64,000 bases of DNA from an uncultured Christensenellaceae bacterium (GCA_944380285.1 CALWGZ010000011.1:1-64000), one strand, 5' to 3'. Positions 25,354-35,230 are shown, counted from the first letter of the stretch. Notes: generated by a model not told the origin, from the letters alone. Numbers and translations are program-made.

Positions 25354-26829
25354 TCAATCCTTGCCGTCTTCCTGTGTTTTGTCGGGCGGCGAGACCTCGT
25401 CGCCTGTGCCGTCTGCGGCGTCTTCGCCCTCACCTGACGCGCCGTCATCGTTCTCTGTCGGCGGCTGAGCGGGTGCGTCGTCCCCTGCCGGCAGCTGTTC
25501 GCCCGAAGCGTTTGATGCGGCGGACGTGCCGGTGTTACGATTGATCTTCGCCCATGTCGGCTTGCAGAAAAGCCCGACAGCCATCGTAATGCAGTATATT
25601 ACCGTAAACGCCGGAAACAGCAAGACGCCCGGAATGAGCTCTCTGCGCCGCTTTGCGCCCATCTTTTTGTACTCGAAGATCACGAGTAGCATCCCCTGCA
25701 ATATGCCGGCGAACATAAACAATATCCCTACGCACAATCCGACAATGGTCAGCAGTTCCCAAAATCCGGGACCTGCCAGCCCCGCCGCCGCGGCGTCCGC
25801 CGTGTGCATGACGCCGTTCGCACCGAGATAGGAAAACGCATAGATGTAGTACGCCGGGATCCAAGTGCACAACAACAGCGCGATGATCATAAAGAAGTAG
25901 GTCAATATCTGCTCGATGAACGAAAACCGGAATTGTTTGATCGAGTTCCAAACCAGCTTGGGGGTGTACTTCGCCAAAAGCCGTACGTTGCCCGACGCGA
26001 TGCGCTTGTTGCGGTTGAGAGTGTCCTTGAACGACGACGGCAAATCTTCGTAGACAACGGCGTCTTCGACGAAATGGCAGCGATAGCCGTCGATCATCCT
26101 CTTGAAGCAAAACTCGGTGTCTTCGACGATGCTGATCGTGTCATAGCCGCCTATCTTTCGAATGATGTCAAAGTCGGTCATCGACCCGGGGCCGTTGACG
26201 TGAGCGTCGAGACTGAGCCTCTCGCGGACGCGCGAACCGAAGCGCGAATCAAAGATATAGTAGAGCCCGCACGCCATCGTGAAGTTGTTTTGCGTCATGT
26301 TGAGCGCGGATTCATAAGGGCGCGCGATCTTCACTCCCGCGCACCACGCGTCGTTCATCAACGAGAAAAAGTCGTCGTTGACATGATTGTCCGCGTCAAA
26401 CCTCAGCGAAAACGCATAATCTATCCCAGTCGCCAAAATGCTTTCATATCCGAATTTCAATGCATACGAAACGATGTGTCTGCTCTCGTCGGGATCGTCC
26501 AACACAAAGACCGTCGCGCCCGCCTCTCTTGCGATCTCGGCGGTGCGGTCGGTGCAATTGTGCGCGACGACATAGATGTCGAAAAGTTCTTTGGGATAGT
26601 TTTGACGGGATATAAGATCCGCGACCGTCGCGCCGATCACGTCCTCTTCGTTGTGAGCGCAGATCAAAACGCAAAGCCTGTTCTTCTTTTCCGAAACGGG
26701 AAACTTCTTCTTCGGCACCCAAAACAAAAGCATGTATATCAATTGAAGCAAAAACGGTATGCCTATTACGAACAACACCACGTTGTTGACGTGAGTCAAC
26801 ACGTTGTAAAGCTGCTGGTGCCACTCCAT
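25354..26829 (-). CDS. Membrane glycosyltransferase, GT2 family
   Basis: The 491-residue protein has an N-terminal membrane anchor (about 17-36) and a GT-A domain with CAHNEEDVI, the RFDADN divalent-metal motif and the EDTEF catalytic acid region. At least three membrane helices follow at about 305-430. The last 70 residues are a Gly/Asp/Glu/Pro-rich disordered tail. This is the layout of processive or lipid-linked polysaccharide synthases. The product is unknown. AAAGGAGG precedes the ATG, and it is a single gene. Confidence 0.88.
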   Translation of the reverse strand: MEWHQQLYNVLTHVNNVVLFVIGIPFLLQLIYMLLFWVPKKKFPVSEKKNRLCVLICAHNEEDVIGATVADLISRQNYPKELFDIYVVAHNCTDRTAEIAREAGATVFVLDDPDESRHIVSYALKFGYESILATGIDYAFSLRFDADNHVNDDFFSLMNDAWCAGVKIARPYESALNMTQNNFTMACGLYYIFDSRFGSRVRERLSLDAHVNGPGSMTDFDIIRKIGGYDTISIVEDTEFCFKRMIDGYRCHFVEDAVVYEDLPSSFKDTLNRNKRIASGNVRLLAKYTPKLVWNSIKQFRFSFIEQILTYFFMIIALLLCTWIPAYYIYAFSYLGANGVMHTADAAAAGLAGPGFWELLTIVGLCVGILFMFAGILQGMLLVIFEYKKMGAKRRRELIPGVLLFPAFTVIYCITMAVGLFCKPTWAKINRNTGTSAASNASGEQLPAGDDAPAQPPTENDDGASGEGEDAADGTGDEVSPPDKTQEDGKD

Positions 26830-26911
26830 GGCTTCTCTCCTCCTTTGCGGCGCATTGGCTCGCGACCGCGCCGCAAACCTGCCACTGGCAACATCAGTCG
26901 CCTATGTGAGT

Positions 26912-26940
26912 ATTATAATCTTTCACCGAGCGAATGTCAA
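26912..26940 (-). promoter_or_regulatory. Glycosyltransferase gene promoter
   Basis: TTGACA (26935-26940), 17 bases, TATAAT (26912-26917), near consensus, with a leader of about 75 bases. Upstream of it lies a perfect hairpin ATCCCCGAGG/CCTCGGGGAT (26982-27007) without a T run. Confidence 0.8.
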
Positions 26941-27028
26941 CGTTTTGGCAATTACGAACACGAAGTGCGGCACAATTGCTCATCCCCGAGGCGCAAACCT
27001 CGGGGATCTTTCAATCTTCAAAACATAG

Positions 27029-27142
27029 GATATATGCCGGCGAGACGTCCAATATCTGCACAAGTTGGCAAGGGTGTCGAGCGCGGGGATCACTCTCTCC
27101 GAGTTTTTCGATTCGCCCTATTTTGACGGTTTGGACGATTGA
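27029..27142 (+). pseudogene. 3' remnant of an XRE-family regulator gene
   Basis: An open frame of about 37 codons with no start reads YLHKLARV, GITLSEFFDSPYF, GLDD and then stop. This matches the C-terminal end of common clostridial XRE regulators (helix 4-5 plus the SEFFDSP tail). The helix-turn-helix recognition part is missing, and a TAG lies just upstream in frame. It is probably a decayed gene in the 420-base gap between the glycosyltransferase and the mutarotase-like gene. Confidence 0.5.
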
Positions 27143-27202
27143 CGGCAAGGTCCCGCCGCTTTTCTGAGGGAAGTTCCAAGTCGTCCCGCAGCGATATCAC
27201 GA

Positions 27203-27232
27203 CAAAATCGCCGCTCCTTTCGGGGCGGCGAT
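27203..27232 (-). terminator. Terminator after the mutarotase-like gene
   Basis: Minus-strand ATCGCCGC with GCGGCGAT around CCCGAAAGGA, followed by TTTTG. Confidence 0.75.
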
Positions 27233-27252
27233 GTCTTGTCGTATGACCTGCC

Positions 27253-28113
27253 TTACTCTTTCTCCAGCGTCCACACTTCGACGTGTTCGGCGCTCTCTCC
27301 CGGCTCCAATGTCAGGTGCGGCGAAAGGCTCTCCACCTCGAACATCAGCTCGTTGGTATAGAGCTCGGCGTTGCATTGCATGTCGGGATAGTCCGCGCCT
27401 GCCTCGTAGCCGAACGACTTGGTGAACACCACTCCCTTTGTGCGGATGGTGATCTTGCCGTCGTCGATCAGCGCGCCGACCTTGAACGGCGGTCTGTCCT
27501 TCCATGTGAGCGTGACCTTTTTGCCGTCCGTAGCAAAGCGGTCGTCCGTCATGTCGCTGTATTGCCAGAACACGAGATTGCGGTTGGGCAAAAAGCCGGT
27601 ATCCGCTTGCGACAGCTTGAACTCGCCGACCGCGCCCTTGTCCATGACGGTCAGCGCCCACAGCGCGATCTTGCCGCTGTTTTGCGTGCCCGTGTTGGTT
27701 ATCCTATGTCTGATGGTGACGACGCCGTCGTCGCTCATCTCGATCGCGACGCTCTTTTGCAGCTTTGTCGTCACCTCCGGCTCGGCGGTGAAGATCGCCC
27801 CGTGAGAGGTCATCTTGACGTCGACGGGCGCGTTGTCGGGATAGTAGGTGTCCATATATTCGGGCGACTTCCACAACCTGTGTCCGCCGTAGATGTGCCA
27901 GATGCCCTTGCCCGGCAGATTGTCGTCAAAGAACTTGCCGCCCTTGTTGATGTCGTCGCCCTTATCCTCGAACATGATGTTTTCGCCGCCCTTCATCCCG
28001 AAGTAGATGATGCGCGGACCGATGTCCGTGGTCACGAGCAGGCTGCGCACGCCGTCCGTGATCTCGACGCACGCGCCGTATTTGCCGTATGTTGTCCTGC
28101 CGATGCCTACCAT
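27253..28113 (-). CDS. Galactose mutarotase-like beta-sandwich protein (DUF4380-like)
   Basis: The 286-residue protein reads as an all-beta supersandwich. GPRIIYFG near residue 33, YGGHRLWKSPE near 76 and the final ALEPGES-type strands (here LTLEPGESAEH) match DUF4380/mutarotase-like proteins. These bind carbohydrates, and some isomerise them. No histidine/aspartate pair of a proven epimerase can be assigned. It has GAGGTG before the ATG and lies ten bases after carB-dapF, so it is probably the last gene of the carAB operon. Confidence 0.7.
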   Translation of the reverse strand: MVGIGRTTYGKYGACVEITDGVRSLLVTTDIGPRIIYFGMKGGENIMFEDKGDDINKGGKFFDDNLPGKGIWHIYGGHRLWKSPEYMDTYYPDNAPVDVKMTSHGAIFTAEPEVTTKLQKSVAIEMSDDGVVTIRHRITNTGTQNSGKIALWALTVMDKGAVGEFKLSQADTGFLPNRNLVFWQYSDMTDDRFATDGKKVTLTWKDRPPFKVGALIDDGKITIRTKGVVFTKSFGYEAGADYPDMQCNAELYTNELMFEVESLSPHLTLEPGESAEHVEVWTLEKE

Positions 28114-28122
28114 GTTTTCACC

Positions 28123-31100
28123 TCAGATCTCGATCTCGCCGTCGAAGATCTTGACGGCTTCGCCGGTCAGATAGACCGCCTCGTCCGTATACTTGACGAC
28201 GAGGTCGCCGCCCGGGACTCTGACCGTGATGTCCTCACCCTTGGGGCAAAGACCCGCTTCGACCGCCGCGACCGCCGCCGCGCACGCTCCGGTGCCGCAT
28301 GCGAGCGTCTCGCCGCTGCCTCTCTCCCACACTCTCATGCGCAGGGTGTGGCTGTCCATCACCTTGACGAACTCTACGTTGGTGCGCTCGGGGAACATCG
28401 GGTCGACTTCGACCGCTTCGCCTATGCCGTTCACGTCGAGGCTGTCGAGGTGTTTGACAAAGATGACGCAATGGGGGTTGCCCATGGACACGCAGGTGAT
28501 CTCGCGCTCTTCTCCGCCGACTTTGACCTTTTCGGCAACGAGTTTCGCCTTTTTGGTCACGACGGGGACGTCCTTCGCCGCGAGGCTCGCCTTGCCCATA
28601 TCGACGGTGACGGATGTCGCCTCGCCGTTTTGGGTGTGGATCATGACGCCCCGCACGCCCGCGCCCGTCTCGATGTCAAAGCCGTGCTTGCGGACGATGT
28701 TGTTGTCGAACAGATACTTCGCGACGCAGCGGATGCCGTTGCCGCACATCTTGCCCTCACTGCCGTCGAGGTTGAACATGCGCATGCGCGCCTCGGCGAC
28801 CTTGGACGGACAGATGAGGATGACCCCGTCGCCGCCTATGCCCTTGTGCCTGTCGCACAGCGCGATCGAGAGCCTTTCGGGGCTGTCGATCGGGGACTCC
28901 ATACAGTCGAAGTAGATGTAGTCGTTGCCGCAGCCGTGCATCTTGGTGAACTTGCGCAGCGTCTTGCCGGTGCGCAGTCTGTTGATGTCGACAAGCTCGG
29001 TGTTGAACTCGGAATATCTGCTCATCAAGCTGTTTGCGACCGCGTTTGCGGTGTCGATGCTGGTCAGACAGGGGATCGCCCTCTCGACCGCCTTGCGGCG
29101 TATCTTGACGCTGTCGCGCGTCGGCAGCTTGCCCTTGGACGAGGTGGAGATGATGTAGTGGATCTTTCCGCTCTCGATCAGGGTGAGGTTGTTGTGTTCG
29201 GGGTTTTGATGGATCTTGTCGACGACGATGACGTCAAGCCCGATGTCGCGCAGCACCTTGGCAGTGCCCGCGGTCGCGTAGAGCGTGTAGCCGAGCTCTT
29301 CGAACTTTTGCGCGATCTCGCCGATCTCGCCCTTGTCCTGGTCGCGTACGGTGATGAAGATGCCGCCCTTCTTTTTCATGCGGTATCCTGCGGCGACAAG
29401 CCCCTTGAACAGCGCCTCTTCGAGCGTGCTCGCAATGCCGAGGACTTCGCCCGTAGACTTCATCTCGGGTCCGAGCTGGGTGTCGACGTTGGTCAATTTC
29501 TCAAACGAGAACACCGGCACCTTGACCGCGACGTACGGCGAGTTGGGATACAGTCCCGTGCCGTAGCCCATGTCGGCGAGCTTTTCGCCGAGGATCGCCC
29601 TCGTCGCGAGGTCGACCATCGGCACGCCGGTGACCTTGCTGATGTACGGCACGGTGCGGCTGCTGCGCGGATTGACCTCGATGACGTAAAGTTCGTCGTG
29701 ATAGATCAGATATTGGATGTTGACGAGACCGAGCGTATGCAGCGACAGCGCGAGCTGTTTGGAGCACTCGATGATGCGCTCGACCATCTCGTCGCTGAGG
29801 TTCCACGCCGGATAGACGGCGATGGAGTCGCCCGAGTGGATGCCCGTCCTCTCGATGTGTTCCATGATGCCGGGGATGAGGATGTCCCTGCCGTCGCAGA
29901 TCGCGTCGACCTCGAGCTCTTTGCCCATGAGGTACTTGTCGATGAGGACGGGGTTCTCGATCTCCTGCGACAGGATGACGTCCATATATTCGATGACGTC
30001 GGCGTCGCCGTAGCATACGGTCATGTTTTGACCGCCGAGGACGTAAGAGGGACGCAGCAGCGTCGGATAACCTATCTCGTTTGCGACCTTGAGCGCCTCT
30101 TCTTTGGTCATGACGGTGAAGCCCTTGGGACGCTTGATCTGCAGCTTTTCGAGCAACTCGTCAAATCTCTCGCGGTCCTCCGCGGCGTCGATATCCTCCG
30201 CCTGGGTGCCGAGGATGCGGATGTTCTCGCGGCGAAGCATCTTGGTCAGCTTGATCGCCGTCTGTCCGCCGAACGCGACGACGACGCCGTACGGCTTCTC
30301 GGTGTTGAGTATGCTGAGCACGTCCTCGTCCGTCAACGGCTCGAAGTACAGCCTGTCGGCGGTGTCGAAGTCGGTGGAGACGGTCTCGGGGTTGTTGTTG
30401 ACGATGACCACCTCGAACCCCTTGCGCTTGAGCGCCCAGACGCAGTGGACGGACGCATAGTCGAACTCGATGCCCTGCCCTATGCGGATGGGACCGGAGC
30501 CGAAGACGACGACCTTTTTCTTGTCGGACGGATGCTCTTTGAGGAACTCCTCCGCCTCGTTCTCGTCGTCGTAGGTGGAATAGAAGTACGGGGTCTCCGC
30601 CTTGAATTCCGCCGCGCAGGTGTCGACCATCTTGTAGGAAGCATAGCGCTTGTGCGCGATCTTTTTGCCGCTTATCTTCTCGATGGACTTGTCAAGATAG
30701 CCCATCTTCTTTGCCTCGAGATAGAGCTCGTCGGTGAGCGGCTCCGCCTTGAGACGGCGCTGCATCTCGACCAGCTTGTTCAGCTTGCTCAAAAACCACC
30801 TGTCGATCTTGGTGACGTTGTAGATCTCGTCGACCGTGACGCCGCGCTTGAGCGACTCGAAGATGACGAAGATGCGCTCGTCATCGACGTCGTGCAGCTT
30901 CTCGGCAAGCTGAGCGTCGCCGTAGGCGGCGAACTTGTCGCTGTCGAGAGTGTTGTGCGAGATCTCCGCGCCTCTGACCGCCTTCATGATCGCCTGTTCG
31001 AACGTCGTGCCGATCGCCATGACCTCGCCGGTCGCCTTCATCTGCGTGCCCAGCTTGCGGCTGGCGTAGAAGAACTTGTCGAACGGCCACTTGGGGAACT

Positions 31101-32166
31101 TGACGACGACATAGTCAATGGACGGCTCGAAGCAGGCGTAGGTGTTACCCGTGACCGCGTTCTTGATCTCGTCGAGGGTGTAGCCTATCGCGATCTTGGT
31201 CGCGACCTTTGCGATCGGATAGCCGGTCGCCTTGGATGCGAGCGCGGAAGAGCGCGACACGCGGGGGTTGACCTCGATGACCGCATACTCGAAGCTGTCC
31301 GGTTTGAGCGCGAATTGGCAATTGCAGCCGCCCTCGACTTTGAGAGCCTCGATTATGTTGAGCGCCGCGGTGCGCAGCATCTGATACTCTTTGTCCGCAA
31401 GGGTGACGGCGGGAGCGATGACTATGCTGTCGCCGGTGTGAACGCCGACGGGGTCGAAGTTCTCCATGCTGCAGATGGTGATGACGTTGCCCTTGCTGTC
31501 GCGCATCACCTCGAACTCGATCTCTTTCCAGCCGCTGATGCACTTCTCGACCAGGATCTGGTGGATCGGGGAGCTGCGCAGACCGTTCTCGGCGATCTCG
31601 AGGAAGTCTTCCTCTGTGTCGGCGATGCCTCCGCCGGTGCCGCCGAGAGTGAACGCGGGACGGACGATGACCGGATAGCCTATCTCACGGGCGACCTCGA
31701 TCGCGGAATCGAGATCGTTGACGACCTTTGACGGAATGACCGGCTCGCCGATCGCGGCGAGAGTGTCCTTGAACATCTGTCTGTCCTCGGCTTTGTCGAT
31801 GGTGTCGGGGTCCGCGCCGAGCAGCTTGACGCCCATCTTGTCGAGGAAGCCCTCTTTGGCGAGCTGCATGGACAGCGTAAGTCCCATTTGACCGCCCATC
31901 GTCGACATAAGGCTGTCGGGGCGTTCTTTCTCGATGATCCTCTTGACCGTGGTCAGCGTGAGCGGCTCGATGTAGATCCTGTCCGCGACCGCGTTGTCCG
32001 TCATGATCGTCGCCGGGTTGGAGTTGACCAAGACGACTTCAAGTCCGTCCTCTTTGAGCGCGCGGCAAGCCTGCGTGCCCGCATAGTCGAACTCCGCTGC
32101 CTGTCCGATCACGATGGGACCGGAACCTATGACCATTACTTTGTGAATATCTTTGTTGAGCGGCAT
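28123..32166 (-). CDS. carB-dapF: CarB-DapF fusion: carbamoyl phosphate synthase large chain + diaminopimelate epimerase
   Basis: Residues 1 to about 1065 are a full-length CarB: two ATP-grasp halves (each with VIGSGPI/VFGSGPI-type starts and EVNPRxSRSSAL/TVPYIS) and the MGS-like allosteric domain. Without a stop the frame continues through NTELVDINRLRTGKTLRKF into a complete DapF (1076-1347). DapF's GCGNDY start and both catalytic cysteines are present: C1141 in GKMCGNG and C1290 in ACGTGAC. CarB makes carbamoyl phosphate; DapF converts LL- to meso-diaminopimelate for lysine and peptidoglycan. The internal ATG at 28941 has no ribosome site, so one polypeptide is expected. The ATG at 32166 overlaps the carA stop (TAATG). 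Confidence 0.93.
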   Translation of the reverse strand: MPLNKDIHKVMVIGSGPIVIGQAAEFDYAGTQACRALKEDGLEVVLVNSNPATIMTDNAVADRIYIEPLTLTTVKRIIEKERPDSLMSTMGGQMGLTLSMQLAKEGFLDKMGVKLLGADPDTIDKAEDRQMFKDTLAAIGEPVIPSKVVNDLDSAIEVAREIGYPVIVRPAFTLGGTGGGIADTEEDFLEIAENGLRSSPIHQILVEKCISGWKEIEFEVMRDSKGNVITICSMENFDPVGVHTGDSIVIAPAVTLADKEYQMLRTAALNIIEALKVEGGCNCQFALKPDSFEYAVIEVNPRVSRSSALASKATGYPIAKVATKIAIGYTLDEIKNAVTGNTYACFEPSIDYVVVKFPKWPFDKFFYASRKLGTQMKATGEVMAIGTTFEQAIMKAVRGAEISHNTLDSDKFAAYGDAQLAEKLHDVDDERIFVIFESLKRGVTVDEIYNVTKIDRWFLSKLNKLVEMQRRLKAEPLTDELYLEAKKMGYLDKSIEKISGKKIAHKRYASYKMVDTCAAEFKAETPYFYSTYDDENEAEEFLKEHPSDKKKVVVFGSGPIRIGQGIEFDYASVHCVWALKRKGFEVVIVNNNPETVSTDFDTADRLYFEPLTDEDVLSILNTEKPYGVVVAFGGQTAIKLTKMLRRENIRILGTQAEDIDAAEDRERFDELLEKLQIKRPKGFTVMTKEEALKVANEIGYPTLLRPSYVLGGQNMTVCYGDADVIEYMDVILSQEIENPVLIDKYLMGKELEVDAICDGRDILIPGIMEHIERTGIHSGDSIAVYPAWNLSDEMVERIIECSKQLALSLHTLGLVNIQYLIYHDELYVIEVNPRSSRTVPYISKVTGVPMVDLATRAILGEKLADMGYGTGLYPNSPYVAVKVPVFSFEKLTNVDTQLGPEMKSTGEVLGIASTLEEALFKGLVAAGYRMKKKGGIFITVRDQDKGEIGEIAQKFEELGYTLYATAGTAKVLRDIGLDVIVVDKIHQNPEHNNLTLIESGKIHYIISTSSKGKLPTRDSVKIRRKAVERAIPCLTSIDTANAVANSLMSRYSEFNTELVDINRLRTGKTLRKFTKMHGCGNDYIYFDCMESPIDSPERLSIALCDRHKGIGGDGVILICPSKVAEARMRMFNLDGSEGKMCGNGIRCVAKYLFDNNIVRKHGFDIETGAGVRGVMIHTQNGEATSVTVDMGKASLAAKDVPVVTKKAKLVAEKVKVGGEEREITCVSMGNPHCVIFVKHLDSLDVNGIGEAVEVDPMFPERTNVEFVKVMDSHTLRMRVWERGSGETLACGTGACAAAVAAVEAGLCPKGEDITVRVPGGDLVVKYTDEAVYLTGEAVKIFDGEIEI

Positions 32167-33236
32167 TATCTCTTACCCTCCATAGCGGCAATGAATTTGT
32201 CGAACATGAACCTCGTGTCGAGCGGACCTCCGCACGCCTCGGGGTGGAACTGTACGGTGAAGTTGCCTCCCTCGTACTCGACGCCCTCGCAGGTGCCGTC
32301 GTTGACATTGTAAAAAGACACCTTCGCGCCCTTGGGCACCGTGTCGCTGTCAAGCGCGTACCCGTGGTTTTGGCTGGTGATGTACACCCTGCCCGTCTCC
32401 ACGTCCTTGACCGGCTGATTCTCGCCGCGGTGGCCGTATTTGAGTTTGAACGACTTCATCCCGTTGGCGAGCGCGAGCAATTGATGCCCGAGACAGATGC
32501 CGAACATCGGGATGCCGCTCTTTTGCAGCTTGACCAATTGTTCGATCTCGAACTTATTCTCGGCGGGGTCGCCGGGGCCGTTGGACAGCATTATGCCGTC
32601 CGGCTTGCCTTCGAGGATCTTCTCGGCGGACGTGTCGTGCGGCACGACGGTGACGTCGCAGCCTCTCGCGGCGAGCTCTCGCGCGATGTTGCGCTTCGCG
32701 CCGTAATCGATCATCGTGACCTTGAAGCGCGGCTTGCCCTGCTTGACGTGATACGGCTCCTTGCAGCTGACGTTCGCGACCGCGTCGATCTGACGATATG
32801 CCTTGATGCGCTCCATCAATTCCGCGGTCGGCTCGCCCTCGACGATCGCGCCGTTCATGACGCCGTACTCGCGGACGATGCGGGTCAGCTTGCGCGTGTC
32901 CACTCCGCATATACCGGGAACTCCGTACTCCTTGAGCATATCGTCCAGCTTGCCCTGGCTGCGGAAGTTGGACGGCGTATCGCACAGGTCGCGCACCACA
33001 TATCCGCTCAAATGCGGACGGTCGCTTTCGAAGTCCTCTTTCATCACGCCGTAATCGCCGATGAGGGGAAAGGTCTGTACGACGATCTGTCCGAAAAAGC
33101 TGGGGTCGGTCAGCGTCTCGACATAGCCGGACATACCGGTCGTGAACACGACCTCGCCGATCGTCTCTTTTTCCGCTCCGATCGCAACCCCGGGGAACTT
33201 TTCGCCGTTTTCGAGAATAAGACAAATTTTTTTCAT
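32166..33236 (-). CDS. carA: Carbamoyl phosphate synthase small chain
   Basis: CarA hydrolyses glutamine and passes ammonia to CarB. The 356-residue protein starts MKKICLILENGEKF and has the CarA N-domain (GYVETLTDPSF) and a class I amidotransferase domain with GICLGHQ (nucleophile Cys) and FHPEACGGP (His, Glu). ATG 33236 follows GAGAGG; the ORF in front of it is non-coding. Confidence 0.96.
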   Translation of the reverse strand: MKKICLILENGEKFPGVAIGAEKETIGEVVFTTGMSGYVETLTDPSFFGQIVVQTFPLIGDYGVMKEDFESDRPHLSGYVVRDLCDTPSNFRSQGKLDDMLKEYGVPGICGVDTRKLTRIVREYGVMNGAIVEGEPTAELMERIKAYRQIDAVANVSCKEPYHVKQGKPRFKVTMIDYGAKRNIARELAARGCDVTVVPHDTSAEKILEGKPDGIMLSNGPGDPAENKFEIEQLVKLQKSGIPMFGICLGHQLLALANGMKSFKLKYGHRGENQPVKDVETGRVYITSQNHGYALDSDTVPKGAKVSFYNVNDGTCEGVEYEGGNFTVQFHPEACGGPLDTRFMFDKFIAAMEGKR

Positions 33237-33629
33237 AAAACCTCTCTCGCGTAAGCCCGCGACCGCGCATATGCGCATATCGTGCGCGCGTTCCGCTTTC
33301 TAATTATGATACCATATGCACCGCGTCGCAAGCAAGAATTTGGGGCACATTTTCATCATTTTTTGACACCGGAAGCGCTTCACCGCGATATGTGCGTTCA
33401 ACAACACCGTTAGTACGAAAACAACCGTTTTCGCAGCGGCATTTCGCTTCGTTCGCTTACAGCGACGGTCCTCTCGGAGCGCATTTCGTCCCCATTTGTC
33501 CGCCACTTTCCGCCCGAGGCGGAACGTGTCGAAAAAAATTGTTTTCCGCGCGCTCAAACCCGTGCAAAACAAATGACATCGACGCCTCTTTGTGCTATAA
33601 TGACTGTATTCTTTTTTCGGAGGATGACT
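33237..33629. other. carA-purF divergent intergenic region
   Basis: This stretch of about 390 bases holds the purF promoter near its right end. A weaker minus-strand candidate for carA, TTGCTT-18-TATCAT, lies near 33310-33340. I see no riboswitch, PyrR site or gene that I can support. Confidence 0.4.
33573..33601 (+). promoter_or_regulatory. purF promoter
   Basis: ATGACA (33573-33578), 17 bases, TATAAT (33596-33601), then a leader of about 20 bases with CGGAGG. Confidence 0.65.
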
Positions 33630-35030
33630 ATGTCTTGCATCAAAGAAGAATGCGGCGTCTTCGGCGTCTACAACAAGGCGGGCATCAAACAGCTCGGCAA
33701 CCTCGTCTATTTCGGTCTGTTCGCATTGCAGCACCGCGGTCAGGAAGCGGCGGGCATCGCGATCAACGTGGGCGGCGACGTCGAACTCAAAAAAGATCTC
33801 GGCTTGCTCAGTGATGTGTTCAACAACTCGCCGATGATCACCAAGGACGGCGACATCGCGGTCGGACACGTCAGATATTCGACGACGGGCAGCAACACCG
33901 TCGAGAACGCCCAGCCTCTCAACGCGAGATACTACAAGGGCTCTTTGACGATCGCCCACAACGGCAACATCTGCAACGCTCCCGAACTGCGCAAAAATCT
34001 TTCCGAACAAGGCGCGATCTTCCACTCCACCAACGACAGCGAAGTCATCGCATACCTCATCGCGAAAGCGCGCATCCACACCGGTTCCATCGAAGAGGCG
34101 GTCAAAGAGGTCGTACCCATGCTGACCGGCTCCTTTTCGCTGCTCATCATGAGCCCGCGCAAATTGATCGCGGTCCGCGACCCGCACGGGATCCGTCCGC
34201 TGTGCATGGGCAGGATAGGCAAGACGGTAGTATTTGCCAGCGAATCGTGCGCTCTCGACGCGGTCGGCGCCGACTTCGAGCGCGACATCAAGCCGGGCGA
34301 GATACGCGTCGTCACCCCCGACGACGAGTTCTCGATCGAAGACTACTGCGGTCAGACCCCCGCGCTGTGCATCTTCGAGCACGTCTACTTCGCCCGTCCC
34401 GACAGCGAGATCGACGGCCAGTCCGTCAACGGCGCGCGCGTCAACGCGGGCAAATTGCTCGCCAAACAGCACCCCGTCGACGCGGACGTCGTCATCGGCG
34501 TGCCGGACAGCGGTCTTGCCGGCGCGATCGGCTATTCGATCGAAAGCGGCATCCCCTACGGCGTCGGACTCATCAAGAACAGATACATCGGCAGGACTTT
34601 CATCCAGCCGTCGCAGGCTATGCGCGAACGCAGCGTCGCCCTCAAACTCAATGTGCTCAAAGCCAACGTCGAGGGCAAGCGCGTCGTGATGATCGACGAC
34701 TCCATCGTCCGCGGCACGACGACCGCCAACATCATCAAGATGCTCAAACACGCCGGCGCGACCGAAGTGCATGTGCGCATCGCCAGCCCCAAGTTCCTCT
34801 ACCCCTGCTTCTTCGGCACGGACATCCCCGACCAGGATCAGCTCGCCGCGGTCAAGTACACTCACGAAGAGTTGACGCGCAAGATCGGCGCCGACTCGCT
34901 CGGCTTCCTCGACCTCGACAGCGTCGACCAAATGGCGCCCGACAGCAAGCTGTCCTTCTGCAAGGCATGCTTCACCGGCAACTATCCCTGCCCCGTGCCG
35001 TGCAAGGTCAACAAACTCGAATTTGAATGA
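33630..35030 (+). CDS. purF: Amidophosphoribosyltransferase PurF
   Basis: PurF makes phosphoribosylamine from PRPP and glutamine, the first committed purine step. The seven-residue leader before C8 (EECGVFGVYN) fits the family's cleaved propeptide that frees an N-terminal cysteine. The LQHRGQEAAG glutaminase block and the PRPP loop VVMIDDSIVRGTTTANII (shortened core) are present. The C-terminal cysteines (CKACFTGNYPCPVPC) fit the Fe-S type. ATG 33630 is chosen for its seven-base spacing from GGAGG. Confidence 0.96.
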   Translation: MSCIKEECGVFGVYNKAGIKQLGNLVYFGLFALQHRGQEAAGIAINVGGDVELKKDLGLLSDVFNNSPMITKDGDIAVGHVRYSTTGSNTVENAQPLNARYYKGSLTIAHNGNICNAPELRKNLSEQGAIFHSTNDSEVIAYLIAKARIHTGSIEEAVKEVVPMLTGSFSLLIMSPRKLIAVRDPHGIRPLCMGRIGKTVVFASESCALDAVGADFERDIKPGEIRVVTPDDEFSIEDYCGQTPALCIFEHVYFARPDSEIDGQSVNGARVNAGKLLAKQHPVDADVVIGVPDSGLAGAIGYSIESGIPYGVGLIKNRYIGRTFIQPSQAMRERSVALKLNVLKANVEGKRVVMIDDSIVRGTTTANIIKMLKHAGATEVHVRIASPKFLYPCFFGTDIPDQDQLAAVKYTHEELTRKIGADSLGFLDLDSVDQMAPDSKLSFCKACFTGNYPCPVPCKVNKLEFE

Positions 35031-35058
35031 GACGCTCTCCGGGCGGCGAGGGCGCGAC

Positions 35059-35093
35059 GTACGCGGCTGCAAATGCGGCCGCGTACTCTTTTC
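35059..35093 (+). terminator. purF terminator
   Basis: GTACGCGGC and GCCGCGTAC form a stem that is followed by TCTTTTC. Confidence 0.75.
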
Positions 35094-35150
35094 GGAAATA
35101 CTTTCCTCCGACTCAGATTTTCGTTCCGTCGCCCCGCCGCGGCGAACGGC

Positions 35151-35182
35151 AAAGGGGGCGTCCGCAACGCGCGGACGCCCCC
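35151..35182 (-). terminator. alaS terminator
   Basis: Minus-strand GGGGGCGTCCGC-GCGTT-GCGGACGCCCCC followed by TTTGCC; a strong stem with a short T run. Confidence 0.7.
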
Positions 35183-35230
35183 GAATCGTTCAACGATGCC
35201 GGACGCCGTACCGTGACGACGTCCTTTCCG

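Noticed and set aside
26982-27007. Hairpin ATCCCCGAGG/CCTCGGGGAT as a terminator
   Set aside because: A perfect stem but no T run on either strand and no gene ending beside it.
28941-28941. Internal ATG as a separate dapF start
   Set aside because: No Shine-Dalgarno precedes it and the frame is continuous with carB, so a fusion is more likely than two genes.
27283-31731. 1482-codon open frame opposite carB-dapF
   Set aside because: It is the antisense shadow of a highly conserved gene; its composition is Asp/Val/Leu/Arg-rich with no domain, as expected in GC-rich DNA.
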